From assembly GCA_034440635.1 (NCBI GenBank), contig JAOTON010001027.1:1142001-1206000 (forward strand): a stretch of DNA of 64,000 nucleotides, written 5' to 3'. The notes under the pieces are model-generated. The model did not search any database. It was not told where the DNA came from and worked only from the letters and a program-made list of their open reading frames with translations. Made by a program: the position numbers and the translations under genes. The first letter of the stretch is position 1, and every line of letters starts with the position of its first letter. Shown here piece by piece: positions 46,194 through 56,949 of the stretch. The DNA is from Lepas anatifera (lineage: Eukaryota > Arthropoda > Thecostraca > Lepadidae).

Positions 46194-47483
46194 GCTAAAC
46201 AGTAGGCTGTGTCATCCATCGCAGAACATGGTGCCCCTATGATTTTATCATGCCCCTCACGTCTAGGAACAATGCCGCACCATTCATTTTTTTCTTACGT
46301 TTAAACTCCAGCCTGCTCGTAGCCGGAGAAAATAGGGGTATCTCTCAGCATTAACACACTAGCGCCGCCCCGTGGCTGTATTGCAAACTAAGGGCTCAAC
46401 CGTACTCGTCTGGCTTTTGATTAATTACTGATGGATACAAACAGCAATTAGTGAGTCTAACAGCATCCACTAGTTCTAGAAAGCTGCTGAAAATCATGCT
46501 GCACCTTCCTTTTAGGTATGGTCTTTATATTATGAGCCACCTCCTTTGCCTAATCATAGCTCCAGAGCGGAACCATGAGTTCCCCGTTAGGTACCAGGGC
46601 GGCGGCCAATGCTGCTTTCCCGAATAATAAACATGGAGGATTAAATCCCAACACATCCCAATTTCATTCAACTCCACTCTAAAAGAAAAAGATGAGCTAT
46701 TCGGAGGATCCGAAGGCTGATCTTCAAATATCGAAATGCTTAAATAGCAGTATATTCATCGTGATGACCAGAGCTTCCTTCAGTCGCTGATACAGCACTG
46801 GCACGGTTAACGGGTACTACAATACGCCGGAGAAGAAATGTCTGCTGCCCTTTCGTTCTTATAGACTGGCAAATTTGATCTCTGTATATCAGCTTTGTCA
46901 CAGGGCATGCACTCGGAAATGTTTGGATTTCATATTGACCTTATAGGCATTGACCGGGAATAGATATAACGCATCATGACTTGCATTCACATAATAATGA
47001 ATCCACGCTTGGTGTCATGTGAAGGCTCCGGCAGGCTAAGCTATTGAATAAGACCCTTGCTATACCTGCTAATCGACTAATGCGTGCTTTTCTATCGACC
47101 AAATGCAATTCATATCCCTCACATTAAATCAACGAGTGCTATGAACAGTTTTAAGCCACGAACACAGTTCCAAAGAAATGTCGAAATGGATGGGACAGGA
47201 ACACAAAACGGCTGGCGGCTTCATCGCCCTAGGAAAGTGCAGATGCCTGAGCCGCTGCAGTTGCATTGGGGATAACCGCGTGCCGGTAGCCGAGGACAGA
47301 TTCGTCAAGGACCAGAGAGGATCTCGATGGATGTTTTTGGGCAGTGTTGACTAAAACGAAACGTTGAGACCTGTAGCAGCAGCGTGCCGGAGGACGATAC
47401 TGAACGAGAATGAGCGGCCGGCGGAGCGGGCATTCGCCAGACTTGATAATACTGACCCGCCCACCAGCGAGGCTGGACTATCT

Positions 47484-47666
47484 AATAATAATTGTTGGGG
47501 TTTAACGACGCACCAACTGCCAAGGTCATACGGCGTCGCCAACTCTCACCCTGTTGGAAGGGATTTTGGGGATCAGATCGACTTATTCAGAGGCTCCGCC
47601 GGGACTTGAACCCGGGACCGGTGGCTTAGAAGACAAGGGTGCTATCCACTAAGCCACCTCATCCCC
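47484..47666 (-). mobile_element. tRNA-Arg-like SINE with 13-bp target duplication
   Basis: A 183-bp SINE on the minus strand. The head is tRNA-like: GGTGGCTTAGTGGATAGCAC (A-box region), then a CTTCTAA anticodon-loop-like segment as in tRNA-Arg(UCU), then box B GGTTCAAGTCC (47602-47612). The expected acceptor pairing is lost, so it is not a functional tRNA. The body ends GTGCGTCGTTAAACCCCAAC with an (ATT)n tail. Perfect flanking duplications GGCTGGACTATCT at 47471-47483 and 47667-47679 show LINE-mediated insertion. Confidence 0.88.
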
Positions 47667-48399
47667 GGCTGGACTATCTCGTGAGGGCAGTGTGTTCAGA
47701 AGCGTTGTTTTTAATCTCCGGATCCTCAGACAGCTGCATACGGTGCGGTGAATGAGAACTCGGATAGTGAGGGCATTTCAGTCGACAGTGAGCACGCTCC
47801 TGACGTCGATTGGGACATCGATAACACGTATCGTGCCCTCATTGCCAGAGAAACTAGCCACAACCTAAGCTCTGGCTAGCTGCTGCTCTACCGGCTCGCC
47901 AGAGACGTTCAACAGTTTCGTAGAAACTGCTATGGCAAATTAACGATAAAAACCGCAGCACAATGCCTACCGGTGCCTCCCCGAGTCGGTTTTGCTAGCG
48001 ATGGCCTCGGATTGGGAGCCCCAGCTGCGCGATCGGGTCTCGCTGGCTATCTAGAGGCGCTGGTAGCAACCCCAGCTGAAAGTTTGGCCGGTAAGTGCTC
48101 CTGGGTGTTAAAATCGACGTAACTGACTTCACTGAGCTCTTCGAGTGTAGGATAGAACGCCCATCACTGATCCTCCGCTCGCCGTGAGCCTCAGTGACGA
48201 AGCCATCGAGAGGATTCGGAACGTCCCGCTGAAACTTGGAGCCTTTCATGGACAATAGAGAGGATGGTAGACAATAGAGAGGATGGATGCCTCGGAAATA
48301 CTCGGTGAGAGTCAGCGTCGCGGGTATGGCTGCAGCCGCCTCAGACATCGGCAGCAGGTGTCAGCCACGGTGTCGTGGGTTCCAGCGCACCAAGAGGCA

Positions 48400-48515
48400 G
48401 GATTTGGTTCCCTGCCCTAGCTAAAGCCTAGCCCATTGCCTTCCCATTGCCTTTTCCTTCCGATGTCATATGATCTCAGCTGTTGGTGCGTCCTAAAACC
48501 CCAAAAATTTCACTA
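48400..48515 (+). mobile_element. SINE 3' portion
   Basis: TGTCATATGATCTCAGCTGTTGGTGCGTCC followed by TAAAACCCCAAAAATTT matches the body end and tail of the 47484-47666 SINE family, on the + strand. The tRNA-like head is not recognisable upstream. Confidence 0.55.
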
Positions 48516-48900
48516 TGGCGCGTATTTCGGCGGCTTTGTTTCAAGGGTCATTCTCTCAAAAGACGACCTGAGTTTGTACCTAGTTTTGCTGTAAGAAGCT
48601 TTGAAATATCCCAAGAGCTGTTAATACTCCCTAGAAACTCTTCTATAGGTCTTAATTGTATCATACGCTTGCCAAAGCGAAATGAAGTGCTTAGTTCAGG
48701 ATATTTCCGCTTGGCAGCGCTAGTGTTCCAATGTTAAAGGTATGGGGAAATACACTTTGTCTCGGAGCAGGCTGGGGATTTCAGGAACGAAAAATATAAC
48801 AATGCAGAATTGTTTCTGTATCTATAGGGCATGATAAAATCATAGGGGCAGTGTGTTCTGAGACAAAAACCTTTCAAATGACACAGCCTACTAAACAGGG

Positions 48901-49596
48901 CTAAAGCCATTGACAATGGCGGTTTCCTTTTCAGAGGCACATTTATTGGAAATGGAATTGTATCGATTGTCGCGACATGAGTGATACTGGCAGCTGAGAG
49001 ACTGTGATGTTGTCTCACACCTATTGGAGACAGCCCCTGGCCTAATGCATCGCTGCATCTTGCAAACAGAGTAAGTGTTTCGAAATGCTCTGCGCCCCGT
49101 TTGTACTGTTTTGCTGACTCATATAGCCTCATATCGCATATCAAATACAATATAAAGCTTCAAACTCGTATATTCAAACTTCACAGAAACACATAACGAT
49201 TAGTAAGCAGCCTCACTATCATGGGTGGAGATCCCGGGTGGGGGGGAGGGGGGCTCAGGCCCCCTGATTTGGAAAGCGAGAGAAACTGGGGGGCTCAGCC
49301 CAGGTCCTACAACTTTTGGCCCCACAAACGCTTTTCCGATCCATGAGTAATAATGGTTCAATTCATGGAATTTATGGGATTGGCTCAGTCATAATTTGGA
49401 ATATCTGTCCCTTTCAATCTTCTCCGTAGAGGGGTTCTAGAAACCAGAGGCGGCGCCGCGGCTTTGAGTGACAGTTTTGCGTTAGGAAAAATCCGGACTC
49501 CCGAGCTGGTCTAATGCCTCTCAGCTGAACCAAGCAGCACCCTAAGTTGGTCTTTCACAGAGGGCACGTGATTTAGTGTTGGACCATGCTCTTACC
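48901..49596. other. Spacer with a possible MITE
   Basis: At about 49220-49350, TCATGGGTGGAGATCCCGGG and ATCCATGAG at the other side could be decayed MITE ends around G-rich sequence; no target duplication is clear. The minus-strand frame 48734-49150 is hydrophobic, without recognised domain, and overlaps the inverted-repeat arm. Confidence 0.3.
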
Positions 49597-50644
49597 TAAA
49601 CACGCGCAGTGGAGAGGGGCCTGGCGTCAATGTGCAGTGGAGGGGATCCTAAGGTGCCCCGTGAGATCTCGGAAACCAGGAGGGTTAGAAAATCACCCGT
49701 GGGAGGAGGCAATGATGATTTATGTTGTGGCTAAGTTTCATTGACCTTTGTTAGTGTCTTCAAGGTCAAATGAGTTCGTGAAGGTCACATATGGGACGTG
49801 CTGGAGACTTATTGGGAAATGCCGTGATTATGCGCAACAAGGCCGGGAATACACCAAAAGCGGACTAAAGTCATAGAGGGAAGGTCCAATACAATGTTCG
49901 ATGAAAGTTTGAGGTCAAGGCCCTTCAAGGTCACTAACCTATGCCGTATCTCCATGGCATAGCCCTATAATGTACAATATAACTGGCACTTTAGCAGCCT
50001 TTGGGCGGGAAATGAGGCAACCTTGAAAAAGACCTTGACCTTGAAATTGAGCAGTCTTAACTATGAAGTCATTGCATAGCATACATCATACGGAATAATG
50101 TCATTTGACCGGAATACTAGAGTCAATGACCTTGACCTGCATGTGGGGTGACCTTGACATATGACCCGATTGTATGACGTTATTACATCACCCCTCAGTC
50201 TACAGTGCAGGTGAACTGGTTGACCGCGCGATTGCGACAGTCTAAAAATATAGGTCTGACTTTGAAAACATATAAGTACAAACCATTTAACGATTTTCAA
50301 AATGGGTGCACCCAATCGACGCGTTCAATAATTATTTCAAAAATGGCGGAGTAGCGTGTCCTGGTGGCGAAAGTTTCTCCGGTCACCTTGAACAATATGT
50401 AGGGGCAGGGTATATTTTAAGGAATTGGGACTGGTGGGCATTCGGCGGAAAAGGGCACAAATTCCCACTAAAAGGGCACTCTTAGAGCATCAGATGACTG
50501 GTGAGTGGTGGGCACTGGGCCGTCCAGAGCCGTTCACTGGTGGACATAGCATGGGGGACTGGTGGGCAAAATGCCCACCACTTTGTAGCTTAAAATATGC
50601 CTTGTGTAGGGGCACTGTGGGACACCCTCTACAGCGCGTGTTAA
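49597..50644 (-). mobile_element. TTAA-type GGTCA-array element, single-unit form (E11)
   Basis: About 1.05 kb. The left end TAAACACGCGCAGTGGAGAG has a decayed TTAA; the right end complements to TTAACACGCGCTGTAGAGGG at TTAA 50641-50644. It carries one copy, inverted, of the unit present twice in E5, including CATATGGGACGTGC, AATGCCGTGATTATGCG and multiple AAGGTCA motifs. No coding frame. Confidence 0.75.
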
Positions 50645-51584
50645 GGCCCGAGCTGGTATGGGCCGCCTGAGTTGATTTGGCGCTCTTTGAGCTAATTCAG
50701 GGCCTCTTAGCTGGGCTGGGCTCCTGAATTGGCGTGGAACCCCGCGCTGGTGTTGCCCCCCCCCTGAGCTGGCTCCTTTAGCAGTTTTGGGATCCCGTGA
50801 AGTTGAGCTTGTCTATGGTGCCTGAAATGGACTATGGCCACCAACTGGTTTGAGCCCCTGGGTTGGTGTGGGCTCTTGAGCTGGTCGGACCCTTCAGCGG
50901 GTCTGGGCCCTTTTCATGGTCGGGTTCCCTGCACTGATGTTGAGACTCCTGGGCTACACTGGACCCCTTATAGTTGGTGAATGGGCCCCTGAGATGATGG
51001 TCGGGGCCCATTAATTGGTAGCAGCTGATCTTGGGTCCCCTGAGTTAGTTTTGAGCCTCCTGAGAGGGACTTTTGCAGGTATCTCCTGGGCTGTTCTGGG
51101 GTCGTGAGAGGGTAATGCACAAGAGCTTACTGGCCTGGCCTTAGTTCCCACGCTGGTTTGGGACCCCTAAGCTGAAAAAAATCCATTAGGGTCCCTGAGA
51201 AGATTTACATAGAAAGCCCCTGACTTGGTCTTAGAGCCCCTAGTTGTATTGGTGGCCCTTGAACTGGTAACGACCCCTTAACTGGCATTGGGCCCTTAAA
51301 TATGGTATGTGCCTTTTAGCTTATCCGGGCCCTATTGCGCTTATCTAGGTCCCATGGTTCATAAAATAGTTCCCGTGAGATCGTCAGGGGCACCAGCTGG
51401 TCTAGCTAGTCCTGAGTTTGCCTGGGCCTGCTGGGCTGATTTGGGGCCCCGCAGCGGTCCTGGCCCCCTGAGCTGATCTGAGGCCCTTTTGGATTGTCAG
51501 GGTCTCCTCGCTGATCTTGAAACCCCGATACTGGCACTGGCGCTCCCTGAGCCTTCAGAGGCCCATTATCTTATCTGGAACCTC
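50645..51584. repeat. Degenerate GGGCCCCTGAGCTGGT minisatellite, left block
   Basis: Dozens of imperfect units of about 20-35 bp contain CCCCTGAGCTGGT or CCCTTAGCTGG followed by TTGGG/CTGGG. The same repeat type resumes at 52490-53480 on the other side of E12 and again at 63000-63900. Confidence 0.75.
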
Positions 51585-52489
51585 TTAATCCGCGCCCCGG
51601 TGGGCCTCCGAGCCACCTTCGTCCTGGTGGGGGTGTTCGAACACCCCCCTCCCCGCCCTCGAACTCAGCCACTATGCGGAATAGCGAAAAAACGCGAACT
51701 CTGGTGGATAGCTCATACAAATTCAAGAAGAAACTATATCGGTCACTTTTTGGCTCAGGTCAATATTCAGGTAATGACAGGTCAAAGAAAGTGGGATTTT
51801 GAGTAGTTTTTGGGCTCTAGCGTCTGACAGAGTGGTGTTAGAATACTTTTTTAGACGCTATTCACTTCCTCTCGTCACGGCAAATCAAATAATGTATAAT
51901 ATGACCATAATAGGTCAAAACAATGACCTGACCTCAGGTCAGGTCAAGGTTACTTTTTAACCTAGTATAGTCAATATGCATATCAATCGACTCGCAATAG
52001 CAATATTAACGCAATGATATCAAAATAAAAGCTGTATCATCATTGCATGCAAAGTTATTGACCTAAGTCTGAAACTGCTTAAATAACCCCAGATGACCTC
52101 TCAGAGGTTACAGGTCAAAAATTGCAACATGAACCTGGAAAGGGGCCCAAGATACTACGATTTGGAGAATATGAAGGTATTTTCCGCTGTATCGATATGA
52201 CAAATCCCGGAACACAATTGGGGCCATTATGTGTTAGAAGTTTTAATAATATAGATTCACCCATTTCCTACTTATGCCACCAAAAACATTTTTGAGGTGA
52301 CGTCACTAGACCTGCACTGGTGACCTGACCTGAGTAGAGATGACCCAAACTTAAAATTTGTGGAAAGTTTCGGAATTGATCAAGGATAATGTGTGCCAAG
52401 TACGGCGGTGCTTCGCGCCGCCGTTTCTCGTGCCGCCGGAAAAACCAGAGGGGGTGATCAAACATCCCCCTCAACGGGGTGAGGGTTAA
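51585..52489 (-). mobile_element. TTAA-flanked GGTCA-array element inserted in minisatellite (E12)
   Basis: A 905-bp element from TTAA 51585-51588 to TTAA 52486-52489. Ends are TTAATCCGCGCCCCGGTGGG and, on the other strand, TTAACCCTCACCCCGTTGAG. It has the conserved hairpin (GGCGGTGCTTCGCGCCGCC, about 52404) and GGTCA clusters (e.g. TGACCTGACCTCAGGTCAGG, about 51924). It interrupts one continuous minisatellite, so it is younger than that array. Confidence 0.8.
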
Positions 52490-53480
52490 CTGGTAAGGGC
52501 CCTCGTGAGATCTTAGGGTAAAGACGTCCTGTGAGGGAGTTTGGAAAGAGTTCTTGGGCTGATCTTGGACCCTGAGAGGGAATTATACAGGAGCTTACTA
52601 ATTTTGACTTGGGACAGAAGCTGGTTTGGGGTCACCTTAGCTGGTAAGGGCCCCTGAGAGGAATTACATAGGTTTTTGATTTGGTCCTATGGACCCTAGC
52701 TGGATTAGTGTCCCATTGAACTTACAAGGGCCATTTGAATTGGTATCCGGTCTGTTTAACGTATGGGCCCTTTAGCTTGCTTTGGGCCCCTTTGGCTTAT
52801 CTGGGGCTACGTGAATTCGTTGAGGCACCCAGCTGGTCTGGCCCTTTTATATTTTATGGGCCTCCAGAGCTGCTTTTGGGCCCCTCGGCGTGTCTGGGCC
52901 CCTGAGCTAGTGTTGGCCCCTGAGCTTATTTAGAACCTGTTTAGATGGTTAATCCCCCCCACGCTGATCTTGGGACCCCTGTATTAGCCTGGGCCCCCCG
53001 ACTTGACGTTGGGCCTCTTGAGAAGGATTTTCGCAAAGAGCCACTGGGCTGCTCTGAGTCCTTGAGAAGGTATCGCACATGAGCTTACTTTTCTGATCTT
53101 GGGGCTTAAGCTGGTTAGGGCCCCTGGGCTAGAAAGAGTCCCTAACAGGAAAGATATGAGGTCCCTGGCTTGGTCTTAGGGCCCCTAGCTGGATTGGTGT
53201 CCATTGAAGTGGCCAGGGTCATTGCGTTGCCATTGGGTCCGTTTAACTGACCTATTGATCCAATTAGCTTGTCTGGGCCCATTCTGCTGATCTGGAACCC
53301 ACTGAACTCCTCAGGGCCCTTAGCTCGTCTGGCACCCTGGGTTGGTGCTGGGCCCATTTAGCTGGCCTGGGGCCCTTTGAAACACTGAAACTTGAATTTG
53401 CACTGGGTTCTGACTCGACCTCAGGGTCCCTGAGCTAGTGAAGGGTCCCCTGAGAGGCGTCTGTAGACGTCTGCCGTTTG
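52490..53480. repeat. Degenerate GGGCCCCTGAGCTGGT minisatellite, right block
   Basis: Continuation of the array at 50645-51584, with units such as GGGCCCCTGAGCTAGTGTTG. No coding potential; the minus-strand frames at 53142-53502 are repeat-derived. Confidence 0.7.
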
Positions 53481-54202
53481 TATCCACAGTCAGGTCTCGC
53501 AAAGAAATTGTAGCTGTAACTAGTGTTTGTAGGAGGCCCGCTCATCGTTACTCGCTATCATGATTTCAGCACTCGGGACAACGCGATGGTTCCCTGCGTG
53601 AAAAGCGGGGGTCGGAGGACCAAACATACTCCATCCCCCCTACTCTCAAAAGTGGGGATGCGTCTCCCACTCTCCCCAGCAGTCGAACCCATGCTTCTAT
53701 ACACGAAACAGAACCAAGAAAGTGGTTAAATGAAAGTATAGATAACAGTAGTCGAGTTGCAACGATGTCAGCCGTAACGCTGTAGCAAATCTGATTTGTA
53801 GTGATCTTGTATGAAGCTCCAGTTCCATTGCTAGGTAGGATGGGTTGAATGTTGGGTGTAGCTCTAATTGTTTCTGAGTTTGTTAACGGAAAAGCATAAA
53901 CAATGTACCGCATAATCTCAAGTGAAGGTTTTTTAATCAATGTAGCTTACACACGGCTAAATTCACCAAACACTTCTCTTACTCCGGCCAACAGCAGTCA
54001 ACATAAATGGGCTTGGCTTTTGTTAGACGCATGCATTTTTCTCGCTGGGTAGTAGCTCACCACGCAGCACCACTTTTCCCTCTGCTCGATCATCATTTAC
54101 CGACAATGGCCGTTGAATGTTGTATATGTTCTCATCGTCACATGCAGGGACATTTCCATCAGAATCACAAATTCACACTGCTGAAATTCCAAGAACCACG
54201 GT
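53481..54202. other. Spacer
   Basis: No supported gene. Frames at 53566-53940 (minus) and 54007-54246 (plus) have no recognised domain. Confidence 0.3.
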
Positions 54203-54978
54203 TTAAAGGGAATGGACTACTTAGTCGAAACTCTAAAACAGTTTGAGAACAAGAGAGATCTGAAAATCAGGAAACAACATTTTTTCCTCACTTTCATACA
54301 CTTAAAAACATAAATATCTCCTCGTTTCTAACAATACGTGACGTCATCAAAATGGCAATTTCGATAATTAGTGAAATCTCAAATCTTTATCATAGACTCA
54401 ATGTAAAAGCCCATTCGCAGCGTTTCCGCTTGACACAATTTGTGTGTAGTACAAGAAGCCATGGTGCAAAAACTGAACCGTAAGATGTCGTTGCGGCAGC
54501 CGTGTTTATTGAGTGGTCGAACGATAATGCACATGCCTGATGTAAATAAATTTCAGAGTTGAATTTTCACAAAAAAATATACTTTTTTGGACAAGTACGG
54601 GGCAAGAAGGATGTGATGTGTGCAGAAGCCATTAAGTGCAATTTGGCCCAACTGCGCATTGCACTGGACGTTCACTCGCCCGAAGTTGTCGGTCCACAGG
54701 CAGTTGCATGCTGGTTTACTCGCTAGCATGGTATTTTCAGCCAGTGGGTGAGGCTCAGGGTTCACGACCAATCAGATTACTGCTACCATATGGAAGATAT
54801 TCCTTCAGGGTTTGAAATAAGCCGATAGGCCCCTTTACTTTGAACTTTAAAGCTGGCGGAAATATTACATCGAGAGCTTTGGGTGAAATCAAATATGCCT
54901 ATAGTGGTTTCTCAACACGCTGTACAAAACTGCTATCTCTGCTCAAAACCCATTATAAAAGTGGAACACTCCCTTTAA
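54203..54978. mobile_element. MITE with TTAAAGGGA-type ends
   Basis: The left tip TTAAAGGGAATGGACTACTT and right tip, reverse complemented, TTAAAGGGAGTGTTCCAC are related to the ends of the 12066 and 40872 elements. About 775 bp, A/T-rich, without coding frames of note. Terminal similarity beyond about 12 bp is weak. Confidence 0.45.
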
Positions 54979-55134
54979 AATAAATGGCAACAAACACTAT
55001 TACCTTGGACATTGGACTTTTTGCGCTTTGGCGACAGTTAGGAGAGGTTGCAGTTGAGCATGCTGGGTAATATTTGCATCTATTCAAGACAAAATACTGA
55101 TATTTAAATGCGATAGATAATTCTACAATATGGT

Positions 55135-56169
55135 TTCACACGCACATTGACGGGGGGCGGGTATCCGACCCCTTTCGGGCTTTTCGGAGACAGCATAAAA
55201 ATGGCGGCGCGTAGCGCCGCCGTACTTGGTATGCCTTTTCTCTCATCATTTTTACAACTTTTATCAAATCTTAAAGGTTACGTTATCTCAGGTCAGGCCA
55301 CCAGTACAGGTCAAGTGACCTGACCTCAAAAAAGTTTAAGATAGCCTAAGTCGGAACAGGGTGAACTTATCCGATTGAAACTCATATCACATAATGGCCC
55401 ACCGAGTTCTCTAAGGTATGTTCTGGTATTTTTTATATCGATGACCTAAGGTCAGGTACGAGCCATTACCTCTCCATTGGAAACACATGGGAAAAATTGG
55501 TTTAATTGAATAACTTAGTAACAGATGGTGATAGAGCGTTTATTGTAACGGCATTATATTCGCCTTGTCTTTGCAGTTCTAATGATATGCATTTTACCTC
55601 ATTTGACCTTGACCTGACCTCAGGTCAAGTCAAATCCTTGATTTGACCTAGCAAGGTCATATCATATATCATTTGATTCGGCTGGCCGCGAGGATTCATA
55701 TAGTTCAAATTGTTTTGCTCTATCTTTATTCGTTCAGATGTAACCACTGAAAACCTTCATTTACATGTTATCCCTGTGACGGCATGTTTTGACCTCTAAC
55801 AGGGGCGTAGCCAGGATTTCTCTCAGGGGGGGGCGGCGCCCCGAAAAAGGCCCGTGCGACAGCGCCAAAAGGCCCTGATGGGTAAAAGAGCCCTGCTTGT
55901 TACAGAATCGTGTCCTCAGAGGGGACCTTCGGGCCCTCAGGGGGAGGGGGCGGCTGTCCCTACCGCCCCCCCTTGGCTACGCCCCTGACCTCTAGTGACC
56001 TTAAATGTGACCTGACAAAAAAGTTTAAATATTTTCGATGGAGAAGTAGATGGGCCACCCAACGTTCTTTACCGTTTTTCACTACCTAGCGTGGTTCTCG
56101 AGATCATAGGGGGGGGTACACCCCCGTCAAAGCGAAGGTGACTCAGACTCCCGTCAATGCAAGTGTTAA
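55135..56169 (+). mobile_element. TTAA-type GGTCA-array element with nested hAT MITE (E13)
   Basis: The left end is CACACGCACATTGACGGGG with TTAA decayed to TTCA (55135-55138); the right end is at TTAA 56166-56169. Without the nested MITE (55800-55987) it is about 840 bp, the size of E3 and E9, with the same orientation and module order as E3. It contains the GC hairpin (55203-55221) and a perfect AGGTCAAGTGACCT (55308-55321). Confidence 0.82.
55800..55987. mobile_element. hAT MITE nested in E13
   Basis: A 188-bp element with ends CAGGGGCGTAGCCAGG and CCTTGGCTACGCCCCTG. It is flanked by ACCTCTAA (55792-55799) and ACCTCTAG (55988-55995), an 8-bp target duplication with one mismatch. It interrupts a segment that is continuous in E9 and E3. 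Confidence 0.85.
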
Positions 56170-56450
56170 GGTGGAAGCAGTGACCTGAACGTCGGCATGA
56201 GCAGAGAAGCAATTTTCCTCGATTGATATTAACCATTTGCATTTTCTTGACCAGTGACCTTCAAGACAGCTTTAATGTCAAAGTGAGATACTCGGTTCTA
56301 AGAACGCAATAATTGATTGTTGCGATGACATTTTATCTATTGTTAGCCATTATCACCTAGGCTGTTAAACATTATCATCATTGCTAATCCCAGAGGTGGA
56401 TATCTGAAAGACCTTCTTGTCTCATTCACTGTTTTCATATCAATACTAAA

Positions 56451-56949
56451 ATGGCAAGAGTCAGAGACGAAAAAATGAATAGAGACAGGGATAAAGTACA
56501 TTCAAGGTCAGTTTGTGGTGAATGTGAGCTATTGGTCTAGGAAAGTGCATGTTCCCGGAAGTGCCAGCTTTGCTCTACTCATATTCATGTTGGATGCGCA
56601 AACATATCATTGGAAAAACTATAAGAGCACTTAAAGACTTTCTAAGTACAACCAAATTTTCTTTTTCTGTAATAGCTGTAAGGCTGAATTCAAAACTTTA
56701 AAAGAAGAGTGCAAAAGGTTGACGGAACAGCGCTTAAATCTAAAATACGAAGTGGAAAACAATCAAAATGAAGAAGACAAATCCATAGCTCACATTCGTG
56801 TGCAAACCCCTCCATGTATGCACCAAGACAATGATTTTGACAAGTTAGCTAAAGAGGTTCACTTTCTAAGCCAAGGGATGATAAAACACATAAAAATACT
56901 GAAGCCATACAGGTACATGAGGAGACGGGTCATACTCATAGTGACTTAA
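56451..56949 (+). pseudogene. CR1-like LINE ORF1, 5' part (PHD-like zinc finger)
   Basis: ORF1 of a non-LTR retrotransposon. Starting near ATG 56451, the reading gives CGEC, CQLCSTHIHVGC and then FFCNSC, a Cys/His pattern like the PHD-type finger of CR1-clade ORF1 proteins. A charged helical segment follows (TEQRLNLKYEVENNQNEEDK). There are two in-frame stops and at least two frameshifts. The frame breaks off at the TTAA of E14 (56946) and resumes after 61202: GHTHSD on this side and LIKKMIQDAK on the other side fit in frame. Upstream 5' UTR is not delimited. Confidence 0.65.

Larger units (their letters stand above)
46190..48900. mobile_element. Element with long diverged terminal inverted repeats
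   Basis: The left arm (about 46190-46390) and right arm (about 48700-48900) are diverged reverse complements. Best-conserved stretches are GTAGGCTGTGTCAT, TGCCCCTATGATTTTATCAT, CCAGCCTGCTC and ACACTAGCGCCGCC/ACACTAGCGCTGCC. About 2.3 kb lies between the arms, with a SINE at 47484-47666 and short protein-like frames (47084-47275; 47364-47483 continuing past the SINE; about 47740-47870 reading NENSDSEGISVDSEHAPDVD). The interior may be a decayed transposon gene; family unknown. Confidence 0.5.

Noticed and set aside
47586..47666. tRNA-Arg gene
   Set aside because: Box B and anticodon loop are good, but acceptor stem halves do not pair, and the segment is the head of a SINE with a 13-bp target duplication.
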